This document shows, in pieces, positions 38,504-50,720 of a stretch of DNA of 64,000 nt. The notes under the pieces were generated by a model. The model was given only the letters and a program-made list of their open reading frames with translations, had not been told where the DNA came from and did no database searches. A program made the position numbers and the translations under genes. The DNA is from Ifrita kowaldi (lineage: Eukaryota; Chordata; Aves; Passeriformes; Cinclosomatidae), in assembly GCA_013398055.1 (NCBI GenBank), contig VZRS01005636.1:164057-228056 (forward strand), given 5' to 3'. Each line of letters begins with the position of its first letter. Position 1 is the stretch's first letter.

Positions 38504-40562
38504 AGGGAAAAATCTAAACAATCTTGAAAAATCTAACCCAGTACTCTGTTCCAAACAGTTCCTATTTCAGACATGCTATGCAAAAAACCGGCCTCCACAA
38601 AAACTCAGACAGCTTAAAAACTAATATGAGTGGCCACATGCAAACAAATAGAGATTTTTGTTCTCTTAGAAGAGCCCCTTGGGTCTGGCACTGCAATACA
38701 TCTAAATGATTGTGGGTTTATTCTGTCCTCTCCCAAGGTAAGGCTTCCAGGAGCTGATCTATGAATTTACACTCTAACCACGTGCATGAGTGCTTGGAAT
38801 TCATCATACTGTTCAACTAGGATGCAAGATGTGTATATACTGTTGTCATGCCTTTGCTTAGCAGTGTCCCACTCTACATGAGAAGGCTAAAAAAAAATAC
38901 ATTTCAGAGATGAATACTCAGCAGAAATCTTAGCACCTCGTTTTTGCATATTTTCCCTAGCAAAAAATCAGCCCAGTTTAGCTTTTCTCCCTTTTCTAGG
39001 AGTGTCTGGATAACATCAAATGCTTGCAGTTAGGCTAATGTTGTTCTTGTGTGAGTGGATTCATTTTGACATCATGCTAGACTTGGCCTCAGTTTTGGGT
39101 ACATACCAGTGGGGACAGGTGGAATTTCAATAATAACTCTTGTCTCCTTGGCTGTGTTATAAAGCTAACCTGTGGAATCTGAGCAGATGAAGCAAAAGTG
39201 TGCTGAGGTAAATTGTATTTTATATTGTAGAACTGTATTCATACTGAACTTCTTAATTATTGAGTATATATATCTTAAATCTTATAGACAACACTAGTTT
39301 TACCAGTTTTCATGAGTAGATCACAAAATAGTGATCTGCTTTTATAACACTTATTTATTGTACCACTTTCTAAAATTGTGTTGTGGGGTCTCAGTCTGTT
39401 TTTGCCCCCGTCTGTTTGGGCATTGTGAGTTGATAACTGTAGCATGTTTGTACTACAAACCGTGCTCTGAACAAGGGCTTCAATCTGTTCAAGTTTCCTC
39501 ATGTGAAAGGAATGTTGGCAGGGCTAGAGAGAAATAGAAACCCTTTGAAAAAAAATCGTCCTGCACGAAGAAAGGAACTTTTTCTGTGCAGTAAATGTGA
39601 TGTGACTGGAGCAGAAGGAGTGATTGTTTTCCTCTTGTTTTGGCACATATAGAGTGAATCAGGTGTGATTCTGTTTAATCTTGATCTACTCCAACAGGTT
39701 GCTGCTGTTACTGTGCATTTCTCACCCCATTGCTGTTTGCTTTCAGTAAATTATCTCAACCCTCAGCCTCTGCCTTTGTCCCTCTCCCTGGAGGGAGCAG
39801 GGAGGAAGGGCAGGGGCTTACGGGAGTCGAATTTCCAGCTGGCGTTAAACACCGCAGTGCCCAAAGTGGCAGACACGACAACAATCTTTCACTGCAGGAC
39901 ACATTGCAAGGAGTTCTCTTACTTCTTTGGAGGAAACAAGGAGCCACTGGCTTGAACTGAAAAGAAAGCTGTTTGGAACAGGCATTTTGAAAAGTCCTCT
40001 CTAATTTTAAGTGTAGATGTGCAATAGATGGCCTAGAAAACTCTGCAGGTTTTATCACAGTTATCTTTAAGGACATGTCAGGAATAACCACAGTGGCTTT
40101 GGTCCTTCCTTGACTGGGAGAAAGGACAGTCTAAACTCCTCAGGTGGATGAAAGTGGGTGCAACAGTAGATTTGAGCCTTTTCTCTATTACCTCACAAGA
40201 AAACAGGTCAGAGAAGACCCCTCTAGAGGCCTGTCCAAGACTCAGCTGTGTCAGGCACTCCATGTAGCTTTGAATCAGGCCAGCAAGTGTGTGCAGCCCA
40301 TCTTCACTGCTCCCCCCACTCTCCGTGGCCCCCGAATCTGCAGTTTGTGAACCGCAGAGTCTGAATCTGTCCTTCCCTGTGCCACAGCAGTGACAGACTT
40401 GCTCTCCCACCATCAGGAGGGGAAGGCTGGGGTCTCTGTCCTGCGTGGATGTTACTTGCTAATTTTGGGAGATCAGAAAACGAAACACTTCCTTCCATGA
40501 CTTACATGTACTGTAAGACAAAGCAGTGTAATGGGAATATCCTCACACTTCTGCCCTGTTCT

Positions 40563-40597
40563 TCTGCTCTTGTCCACACATCTGCTCTTGTCCACAG
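40563..40597. repeat. 17/18-bp tandem duplication
   Basis: TCTGCTCTTGTCCACA occurs twice in direct succession, separated only by CA. Confidence 0.9.
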
Positions 40598-40934
40598 CCA
40601 GGGACAGGGATTGGATTTGATCCAGGGAGTGCCTTCAGGCACGGCCAGAGGCCTTTTGCCAGGTAGCAATGCCCTGCTGCCTCCATCCAGATGGAACTTA
40701 TCTGTCCTGTCTGGAGCAGACTGCTGAACATCATCATTAACAAAGCAGAAAAATATCGACATCAAGATCTCCAGGCAAACTGCTTTTATCACAAAGATAT
40801 CCATTAACTTTATTGCAGGGAATTTTTTGAATATTAGAGTATATTGATTTAGTCCATCTTCTTCCTTTACATGCACATTAGCCATTTTAACTAATAATTT
40901 TTTGTTGCAAAGTGAGGCATTCAAAAGTTAAGGA

Positions 40935-40950
40935 ATATATATATATATAT
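40935..40950. repeat. (AT)n microsatellite
   Basis: Eight AT units. Confidence 0.9.
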
Positions 40951-42367
40951 CTACTAACTTGAGCTATTCATTAGTATATTCCTTTTCTGGCAGAAGAAAA
41001 GAAAGAAATCTGTGATGAGATACCAAAACTGTGTATTTCATTGTCGACAGCTCTCCATTCCTCAAAATCTTTTCAAGCTGGCTGTTGTTAATCAATAACT
41101 AAATATTTGGGGATGCTTGCCTCAGGTATGGGATATTGAGACAGAGCTGGAATAGTGTTGAGTGATGAGCCATCCATAACTTTTTGCCTTTAGTTAAATC
41201 ATTAATGTTTATTACCTGCACTGCTGACATATCTAAAAATATCACTCATATTCCAATGTCAGTGTGACACTAGAACCAATATTTGAAAAAAGAATTTTTA
41301 GATAAACTTCATGTTAGTGAAATGCTAGCAAGTCAAAAGAGATATGGAGAACAAAACCTTTCAGTTCGTGTCATGGATCGGCCGAAACAACTGAGTCCTG
41401 TTATTTTCATATTTTCTTATTAAGTTCTTTCAATCTCCCTGAAAATCTTCCTTCTTCCTCCCCTGCACTGCAAGATACTAAATTTACACTAAAAGTAGAG
41501 TTTTGAACAACTCCTGAACTTCTCATTTTATCTCAGTAAAATCCTCTTAGAACTAGACAAAAGCCAAATTGTTTGTACTTTTTTTGTTATGAAAATGTAG
41601 TAGGGAAACTAACAATAAAATGTTCACTTTGTAAAGACTTTACTGGATTTTTGGATTCAGCTTATGTTAATGCAAATAATTCTAATGGAAGGTTTACAAA
41701 GTTATTTATAGTGTGAGGACTCCTTATTGCCATTAAAAAATGCACAACAGTCTTCATGGAGTCCTTAAAAAGCATTTTGATGCTTTTTATTCTCTTGGGA
41801 AAACCACTCCTTCACTTGCTCCATCCACATCTGCATAGATTCAGAAATTACCCTGGAAATAAAACATTTAGGAGGTGCTCTATTCCTGCTGCTCAGGTAT
41901 TTGCCTCTCCAGACTGGCAGACGTGGGAATGCTGGGAAGACATTGTGATGAATTGTTTATGGGGGAAATAAATTCCTGACATTTTTTCATGGGTTATCTG
42001 CACAGTTGGTTAAAATACAGCACTTCCAAGGTTTTCATACGATTCCTCTTAGCCAGAATGCTGCTGGGAGGCAATGCAGAGCCTAGGCTGGTAAAGAACT
42101 GGGACAAGAAAGTCACAAAAAATGGAATAAGATGGATCTGCCAAGGCCTTCAAAGCCTTTAATTTGCAAGGAAAGTGTTTTTGCTTAAATAAATTCTACA
42201 GGAATTAACTGACGTGGCTGAAGTATTTCTAGGATGTTTTCCTACTCAAACTTCTTGTTTGTTCGTTTTCAGAAGGAAGAAGAAGATTAGTTAGATCCAA
42301 TTTTCACAGTAAGACCTCTGATACAGTGAAGTATTTATGTCTGATTTCAGCCATGGGGTTTGTGTCA

Positions 42368-42387
42368 TTTTTTTTTTTTTTTTTTTT
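42368..42387. repeat. Poly-T run
   Basis: About 20 consecutive T bases. Confidence 0.9.
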
Positions 42388-45257
42388 CTCAGAACTGCCA
42401 GTTCAAACAATTGTAGAAAGGAGGATCACATCACCTATTTTTCTTCCTATTTGTTTCTGAATCTGGAGCTCTGATGAAATTCTTGGTGCTAGAAAAGGTA
42501 ACTCTGGTTTGTTCACCATCATTAGGTGAATAAACACCACATCCTTAGCACAGTGAAGAAAAAAAGTATTCAGGAATGAACACCAACATCAGTATTGACT
42601 AGAAACATCTCGTTTTCTAATTATAACTCTACATATGGCTTTCTGTAAGGTCTTAGGCAAACCCTCTGCCTCATCATCTCCCTCTGCAAGCTGTAGCTAA
42701 GTGCAAGAATTAATTATGTGACCCATGGGTAGTGAAAAAGGCTTGATGAGCCAAAACCTTCCCACTCATTTCATACCTTCAGAAAAGCATTGTTCTGATT
42801 TGCACCACTTCCAGCAAAAGGAGGATGGATGGTACTTGGAAGAATTGCATCAAGGCAAAATATTGTACTTGGCATTTAAATTCAAAGTTGATGGCAGTTT
42901 CAGAAATGCCTGACCCTGACAGTCAATGCCAAGGGCTACATTTTTTGTATTCTGTAATTCTCTTCAATAATTGCTCCAAGACTCATACAGAGAGAACAGC
43001 GCACAGTGAGGGCTGTTACTAATTCTTTGATCAAAATCAGATGATTTGCCTTTCTGATTTTTTTAAAGTTCCAAAGCTGTTCTTGCTTTGGTTTTTGCTG
43101 CAAGAGTTCTTGATGCAAAGCACAACTTACATGTTTGCCCCAGCTCCTGAGGCTTGGACACGTGTGAGCAATAACAATCAAGATGCAGTAAATTTCCTGA
43201 GGATTAATGCCTGGCTGGGAGGGGATGAAGGTCAGCAGCACGGCCAAGGATCATTAACCCAAGATGGTCATTAATCTCAAGAAATTACTTCATGCCAAGG
43301 TCAGTATTGTTATTTTAAGCTGGCAATGAAAAAAGCATGGCTGTATGAATTTTTATTTGATAGGTTTCATGGTAACATCTAGCATATTTTAGAAAAAATT
43401 AATTTGACTTGAGAGAATTACATTAACTAATTACACCAGCCCATCTCCCAGTGATTGATTATTTTTGCTTTCTTTAACATATGTACCATCAGAAAGGATT
43501 TATAACATTTTTCTTCCATGTGCAATTGCCGTGAACCCATTAAAGAGTGACCTTATTTGTGTATCTATTTACAACTTTCTACTCCCTTCCCAAATTTTAA
43601 CTTCTAGAGCTTACTTACATCTCTCTCTAAATATTTGTTTGACTGAACATCTGCTCAGGGTATTACATTTCAAAGCGATGTTTCCAAAGGCTGTTGTTTG
43701 CAAAGTGAGGATATCATAGATTTACTCCCTTCAGAAGCAGTACTCCACCTTAGTACTCCCTTTTCCCTTTCCTGAATTAAGTCCCAAAAAACCCCCAAGA
43801 TGCTGGCAGCCCTTGTGTTTAGGCACCAAAGGTGCCAAGGAGCTCAAATATCCCCCAAATCTTCTGGCATATTCCAAAGTACCACTGATACAGGTGACAG
43901 CTGATGAAAACCTTTACAGACCCAGCAAAAGGGGAAAAAATGCAATTCATCTTGCACGAAACAAGAACTGCTTAGATCTTTCTAAAGCAAAGAGCATTTT
44001 TATTGTTTTCTTTGTTTGTTCTGTGTTTCTTCTTGCTAGGAAATTTGTCCCCATGAATTGCTCCTCTACTTCTCAGCCTTTGCAATTTAAATCCCTCTTT
44101 GCTTCCAGATGGGGACTTGCTGCTGAAAGGGACAAAAATCTTTGAGTGCAGCCCTCCAAGTTTACTTGCAGCAGATGCAGATCTCCAGAGCTTTGTCTCA
44201 ACTCATCACCACATCACAAAATACTTTCCAACATTTCTTGCAAACTTGAGCCCCACACTAAGAGACCAAAGTGAGGGAGTAGGAGTGACAAGGATCCATC
44301 ACAGCAATTTATCTGGATCCAGCTGAGGTCAACCTGCAATGCTTTGGAGCATGGCTCACCAACCAGGCACCTTGAAGGTTTTCATTCTAAATCACCTCAT
44401 TCATCCTTACTGACATATGTTATGTCTCTACTTGTAACATATTTTTAGTATTTCCTTTAAAATATATTAACAGGTGTGAGTGTGAAAACCAGACAGCTTA
44501 AGGAGGTTGTTGATGCTGGACAAAGACTCAGTTTGGGTGTAGTCCAATGAAAATGTTACAAGCCAAAAATAAAAAAGTTTCCCAAATCCCACATTCTGAT
44601 TGTAGATCAGCCTAACTCAGCCAGGAATATGCTAATCTTCAGGTTCCTTCCCACAATATATTCAGTTCCTTCTTTCAGTCATGCTTTTTTGTGTCTTCTT
44701 CTATTACTTTTCCTTGAAAAAAGCTAAGAAATTAAAGTCTTGATATAAAGTAATGGACAGCCATAGAAAACACAGCCTCTCATCCATAGTCCCTTGCACT
44801 CAGATTATGTTGGTGGCAGTTTGCTCCTGTCTTGTACTGCCACAAAATCCCTCATTATGGGCCAAATTTTGCTATTCTGTTTTTGACTGAACAATGTATG
44901 ATTTCAGAATGTCATTATGAAGAACATTTCAAGGCTTGTTTTGAAGCAAAAACCCTTTAAAATATTTATTTATTAGGTTTTCATACTAAAATACAGACAA
45001 GGAAATACAGAGAGGAAAAACCTTTCTTGTCTTTAATTTTATGTGTTCCCGAGAATTCACTCAGAGTTTCAATTTCTTCCTTTCATACAATGTAGTTTTT
45101 GACATTCACTATTTTAAAAGCTTCAATCACATTTTATTTTGTCTCCCATCCTAATCTATTCTCCAGAAAGTCCAAGTCTTTTCCTGGCTTCAACAGCTTT
45201 CCATCACCCATTTATGAGCTTCTTTACAAAATCAGGATGCAAAAAATATGATATAAA

Positions 45258-45273
45258 AAATATATATATATAC
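45258..45273. repeat. (AT)n microsatellite
   Basis: Eight alternating AT units in an A-rich context. Confidence 0.85.
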
Positions 45274-46939
45274 ACATCATCAGGTAACAGATATTATATA
45301 AAATACCATTTTTATTTATTGCTATTACAAATATCTGTATGCTTATATACCTCAACATCAATACATATAATAGTAGAATAATATTTCCAGTTTTATTTCC
45401 TCTCCTGCTAAGCTAAGGTATGCCTACGGTATCTCAAACAGATTTTCCCTGATTTTCCATGATGCTGATTTATTTTCTGATGGATGACAATACATTTGTC
45501 CTGAAATGTATAAGGACGGTTATAATTGTTCTTCCTAAGTTTTTATCTTCTGTTTATGAACATTAGAGTAGCTACAACTCTGATGAAGTCAATAAAATTA
45601 CAAATTAAAATAGGTAAAGACCTGGTGCGGTGCACTTATACCCACTCAGATGCCTATGACGAGACACAATTGGTGTTAATTATTGCTTTCCCTAACACCG
45701 ACTAATTTAAATAACCAGCTGACTGTGGCGTTGCTGCTTCTCTGTGCAGGCCTGGATAGAACTTAATTTCTTGTGAGTTCCTGGGGAAATCAGACATTGT
45801 TCCTGCCCTCTGAAGGAGGAAATGTTGGTAACCAGTTATAAAAGAAAGCTCCACTATGACTCTGCTGCTTCAGGTGCTGTGGTTTAAAATGCAAATGAAA
45901 ACCAAAGGACTTGGTCATCGGTGACCTAAAAACCCCAATTCCATTTTTGCCATTAGCAGCAGGTTTTTCCCAGGTTTCTGGCCTAAATCCAGTTAAAACA
46001 ACTATATATGACTACTTACTAAACATTCCCTTTCTGCTCAGTTGATTATGGCATTATTCACTTTCTCCTCTGAAGTGCTGAAATACTTTTGTGCACTATT
46101 AAAAATTCCCTGCCTTTCCCCTGAGGCAGCTGCATTTCAACGTTGGAGTGATGTAATAATTCCTTCAAGAGCTGGCAATTGGTTTTTAAAGCTTAACATG
46201 TGCTCTGGGATCTTTTCAGGAAGGGCTGTAAACAAGCATCCAGCATTCCTGCTCTCGAATATGTCATCCCTGGACCTCTCCTTAGCAGGTCTAAAAGTCC
46301 CACAGCCATGCCATGAGGTATTGCAGCAATGATGTAAGGGCACGGATTTTCATCAGTCAGGAGGGAAGCAAGGAAGTGAAAAGAGATTGGAGCTGTTCAC
46401 CCCAGAAATACAAAAAACCAGTGTGTAAAACCCAGCACTGATTCACCTGACAGTATCTGTGGAGAATGGGGAGTTTTACTGGAATATAAACTCCAAGGTT
46501 TGGCTTTTGGTAGGTTAGGGAACTCAAAAGGGTAGAAATGGTAATTGGGAAATGTGACACTTGAAAAAAGTAGTTAATTATCCAAAGACTAGAAATTAGT
46601 AACATCCAAGTGGTTTTCACATCAACAGCAGCAAGAGTTCTTCACTTAATAGCCAGGAAAGCAGTAAAATGATGATACTACTTTGGCCTCTGTTTAATGA
46701 TGAGCCATTATTCAAGGATGCCAAGGTCAGAAGGAGATGAAAATATTTGACTGAGGTAAGAGATGGAAGCAAGGGAATGAATGAGAGCAGGAATAGGCTT
46801 CAAAGCTTGTTGGTTAAATAACCATCTCCAGCATGATATTGTGTCAAAAAGAAATAGGGTAAAAGACTGATCACTAAAAAAGCTATGTCTTAGAGGCTAG
46901 AACATGTAACATAAAATAAGAATTATTAAGATTTGAAGT

Positions 46940-47068
46940 ATTCAAGGCAAGGTTGGACAGGGCTTGGAGTAAGCTGAGTTAGCGGAAGGTGACCCTGCTC
47001 ATGGCGGGGGTTGGAATGAGATGATCTTTAAATTCCCTTCTAACCCAAACCATTTTATGATTCTACAT
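46940..47068 (+). mobile_element. CR1 LINE 3' end
   Basis: 'CAAGGTTGGACAGGGCTTGG', then 'GGAAGGTGACCCTGCTCATG', then 'GGTTGGAATGAGATGATCTT' and the terminus 'AACCCAAACCATTTTATG' plus 'ATTCTA' form a plus-strand CR1 3' end. It is the same general subfamily as the copies at 10.1 and 17.7 kb and is truncated to about 130 bases. Confidence 0.92.
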
Positions 47069-47269
47069 TTCTATTGAAGATATTAAATACTAGAGCAAAA
47101 AGGTCTGGACATGTGTTCAAGAGGACAAGAAGGAAAGCAGCAGGACCTCTGTACCACTGACCTGGGACAACAATTAAAACTAACAGCTGAGTGATGATTT
47201 TGGCCATGTGGAAGAGGCAGGACACCTCGCTACATTACTGCAGTGTCTGTCTCCATTTTTAAACAGCAA

Positions 47270-48030
47270 AAATTAATCTGCTTAGACTCCCATGCAGCTG
47301 GAGATGTCATGTTATATGGAAAAGTACAAACTAAGCTGGAATTGGCAGCAGGAGCATGACGTGAACAAAAAACTGAATATAAGTTAGTCATATACCATAC
47401 TGAAAAGGAATAGTGACAGGTTCAAAGTTACTGCTGGTCATTCCCTGAAATGTCAGTCCTGGGGCTGATTTTGCTTAGTGTTTTTATCAGGATCCTCGGC
47501 ATCACTGTGATGACAACAAGAAATCAGGAGACATCAATTTAAAACTAAATGATCAGAATGTGAGCAATAGGCATGCGAAAAGGGAACTCTTAAAACCAAT
47601 AAAATGCTACAGAATTCTCACTTTACAGTCAATTATTTGGAAATTATTGAGGAAAACTTAGGAAAGCCAGCTGATCACAAAAGGGGGAAAAACATTTCCA
47701 CAAAGCAAGTGCAACCGTGATCCTGGGATGTACCATGAAAGTTTCACAAGAGATAATGAAGTTTGTCAATTCTTCAAAGCATCAGTAAGGCATTATCTGT
47801 AATATTTTGTACCAGTCACATTCAGGGTGAAGTCAGACTTGAATCCAAATGCAGAAAATCTAGAAATGTGGTAAGAGAAATGAAAATAATGTCTTGTGAC
47901 AGGAAACTTTTAAGAGCATGTTTTATTTAGTCAAGCAGAACAAGGGCTGACGAGGGCAAAATTTCTCTTTGCCTACAAATCCACCAAGGAAAACTGTGAA
48001 AAGAATTGCTTAAGTTTACATACTTGCCAG
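47270..48030 (+). mobile_element. Old, degraded CR1 LINE (reverse transcriptase to 3' part)
   Basis: Several CR1 ORF2 landmarks appear in the right order on the plus strand despite heavy decay. 'GTCAGTCCTGGGGCTGATTT' near 47.45 kb encodes the SVLGxxLxSVFI stretch of the reverse transcriptase. 'GATCCTGGGATGTACC' near 47.72 kb, 'CATCAGTAAGGCATTATCTG' near 47.79 kb and 'GCAGAACAAGGGCTGACGAG' near 47.94 kb match later parts. Stops and frameshifts are many. The divergence is clearly larger than in the other copies, so this is likely an old insertion. Confidence 0.7.
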
Positions 48031-49534
48031 AAGAGTGAGTATAAAACCTATCCCCTCTGTATTTAGGCCACAAACTACAGGTTTTCTAATTATTAGAGCA
48101 CCGAAGTGTTATTTTTTAATTAGGAATAATGACGGCAAGAAAATTATCTACTTTTAGGAAGATACTTGTTCAGTTGAAGAAAGACATTATGAGGTTTCTT
48201 CCAGCCTTCTCTTAGCAGTTCTGTCTTTGCAGTTATCCTGGTGGCTCCAGTTCCTCAAATGCAGCAAAACAGGAGAATTCACAGGTCCAGCACAGGCCTT
48301 GGTATCTTCCAGGAAATGCATCTGTGAAATGTTTGAGAATTTTACAGAGGAAGCCTCTGAGGGCTGACAGGAAATCATGGGTTAAGGATTCTGTATGAGA
48401 GGCATGGCACTGAGTTCCAAATGGGATGAAGCCATACAGCGTAGTGTAAACAAATGGTTATGATTCCTGTCAAGATCAATTTTTCATCTCCATAAAGCCC
48501 AGTTTAATAACATGGCACAGGCACCGCTGAAAAACGGGAATATCAGCTTTCCAACAATTTCCCAAAATTGAAACAGAATCTGTTTTGGCAAAAACAGTAC
48601 ACTTGTCTACCAAGAAAAACATTTTAGGTAGGTCGTTATATAAGCAGTAAAAATAAATGTTTTATAAAATTCACCCACAAGGACTTAGAAGTATTAAAAA
48701 AAACACCCCCAATAATAATTAACCAGATTTCATGAAGTATGAAACAGCCAAAAATAATAACCAGTACAGCTGAAGAAGGTGAAGTCATTTCTCCTACTGC
48801 ACTCCAAAGCTTGACCACCTGGAGAGATTAAAAAAATATATCCGAAGAATTAATTTTCCTAATATGGGCACAGTGCAAAATTCTGTCTCCTAACATGACT
48901 TCATTTGGCCAAAGGAATGGAATTTTATGCAAGCTTAATATGTTTTACAAGTACTTGTTTCTGTGGCACAGCAGCAAATCTTTGGGAAGGCAGATGAAAT
49001 GCAGGATCTACTTTGTTTCCTTTGGAGCTAAAGAAACCTGGTATTGTCTCCTGAAGAGAAAGTAACATTTTAAATTAAAAGGTAATATTAGTACAAGATC
49101 AGGTCCATGAATAAATTTACTCTGGAAGCTGATTTTCTGAAATTCTGAGTTTCTAGAATTGCTTTTTTTTAGATAGTGGAGCCTATTTTAAGATAAAGCT
49201 TCGTGGTTTCATTTCCATGACAGGACAAAAACAATCCTTGAGTTAAAACCTCATCTTTGGATCTGTGAATAATAATCTCTGAATATCTGATTGCAATGAC
49301 TTTGTTAACATCACCTTTTTCCTTCATTGACCTAGACAGTCACCTCATTCAGAACTTGAGTGCTCAGTGCATCAATAACCCAACACAGACATTTAATGGG
49401 AATTAGAATCTGCTCGGCTCTTTCTTCTGCTTTTGATCAGAATTTCTTTGCGTTTTGTTGTGTAGAGAAAATTATTAATCTCATCTGTGCCCTAAAATTT
49501 TTCCTCAATTCTTAATTTTGCAGAGCCCCATTTT
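48031..49534. other. Intergenic, no gene seen
   Basis: AT-rich, no exon and no named repeat. Confidence 0.6.
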
Positions 49535-50055
49535 TGTTAGAGCACTGCCTCCAGCTCTGGGGTCGAAGCACAGAAAGGACCTGGAGCTGTTGGAGAGAGT
49601 CCAGAGGGGGCACCAGGATGATTAGAGGGCTGGAGCAGCTCTGCCGGGAGGAAAGGCTGGGAGAGCTGGGATTGTTCAGCCTGGAAAAGGCTTCGGGATG
49701 ATCTAATTGCAGCCTTCCAGTACCTGAAGGAGCCTACGAGAAAGATGGAGAGAGAGAGTTTACAAGGGCCTGGAGTGACAGGACAAGGAATGGCTTCAAA
49801 TGGACAGCGAGTAGGTTTAGAGGGAATATTAGGAAGAAATTATTTTACTGAGTGAGGGTGGGGAGGCCCTGGCACAGGGTGCCCAGAGAAGCTGTGGCTG
49901 CCCCTGGATCCCTGGAAGTGTCCAAGGCCACGTTGGACGGGGCTTGGAGCACCCTAGGATAGTGGAATGTGTACCTGCCTATGGCAGGGTGCAATGGGAT
50001 GAGCTTTAAGGTCCCTTCAGACCCAAAGCATTCCGGGATTCTGTGACTCTGAAGT
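49535..50055 (+). mobile_element. CR1 LINE, 3' about 520 bases, upstream of N6AMT1
   Basis: The plus strand carries CR1 from the end of ORF2 ('CTGCCTCCAGCTCTGGGGTC', 'GTTGGAGAGAGTCCAGAGGG', 'GGGATTGTTCAGCCTGG') through the 3'UTR ('AATATTAGGAAGAAATTATT', 'GGTGCCCAGAGAAGCTGTGG', 'CCTATGGCAGGGTGCAATGG') to the terminus 'GATTCTGTGACTCTGA'. It ends about 465 bases before the N6AMT1 start codon, so it sits at the edge of the promoter region. Confidence 0.95.
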
Positions 50056-50259
50056 TCACAGGGTCGGTACGTAAGGATGCTGTCGAGTGTTGCTGGCTAA
50101 GAATCACAGAAATATAGTCTTTTTATTACTAGAAAATAGAGCTTTTTTGGATATCAGTATAAGGCTTTCCCCCGTGCGTTTCAGAAACTTCCTCAGCACC
50201 TCTTTCCTTCGGGTTTGTGCTGACTCCCTGTGGCCGTTCTCGTGATGGAAACACAATTT

Positions 50260-50720
50260 GTGAAGCCGACACCGGCATTCCGAGCAGGAGCAGCAGTGCC
50301 CTCCCTCTCCGCCCTCAGGGGCCCCCGCGGCGGGGATCGCTGTGCGCGCTGACACACTGAGGGTGTTTAACACTGGATCAATGGGATCAGATGGCACCAC
50401 AACCGCTGGAATTGCAGGGCTAGCACCCCTGAGCGACGCTGAGGAGGGTCGGGCACATCCCGCCCTGTCCCTCCCCTTGTCCCTCCCCTTCCCCCGGATG
50501 CGGGCCCGGGCGGGCCGGGATGGCGCTGCCCACCCCGCGGTACGAGCACCTGGGCCCGCGGGGGCCCTTTCGGGACGTGTACGAGCCGGCCGAGGACACC
50601 TTCCTGCTGCTCGATGCGCTGGAGCGGGACGCGGGCAGCCTGCGGGAGGCTCGGTACGGCAGGGCAGGCAGGGGAGCCGGGGAGGGCTGAGCTGAGGGGA
50701 GGTTGCTGCCGCAGGGGTGT
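50260..50720 (+). promoter_or_regulatory. N6AMT1: CpG-rich promoter region of N6AMT1
   Basis: GC content and CpG density rise sharply from about 50260, with runs such as 'CCCCCGCGGCGGGGATCG' and 'GCGGGCCCGGGCGGGCCG'. They fall again soon after exon 1. No TATA box is evident just upstream, which fits a CpG-island housekeeping promoter. The stretch includes coding exon 1. The 237- and 120-residue P/R/A-rich frames on the opposite strand are by-products of the base composition. Confidence 0.75.
50520..50653 (+). CDS. N6AMT1: N6AMT1 coding exon 1
   Basis: Encodes MALPTPRYEH to LREA plus two bases of an Arg codon. The donor is GTACGG at 50654. The first dozen residues diverge from the human protein, while YEPAEDTFLLLDALE is conserved. 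The exon is very GC-rich. Confidence 0.92.

Larger units (their letters stand above)
35829..46939. other. Longest repeat-poor intergenic block, no gene seen
   Basis: About 11 kb without a CR1 copy that I can recognise and without a supportable exon. Open frames stay at or below about 144 codons and lack motifs. It includes several A/T homopolymers, two TA microsatellites, one gap and a small tandem duplication at 40.56 kb (TCTGCTCTTGTCCACA twice). Confidence 0.55.

Noticed and set aside
46340..46430. Possible CR1 segment around TTGGAGCTGTTCACCCCAG
   Set aside because: Only about 20 bases resemble CR1, with no continuation on either side.
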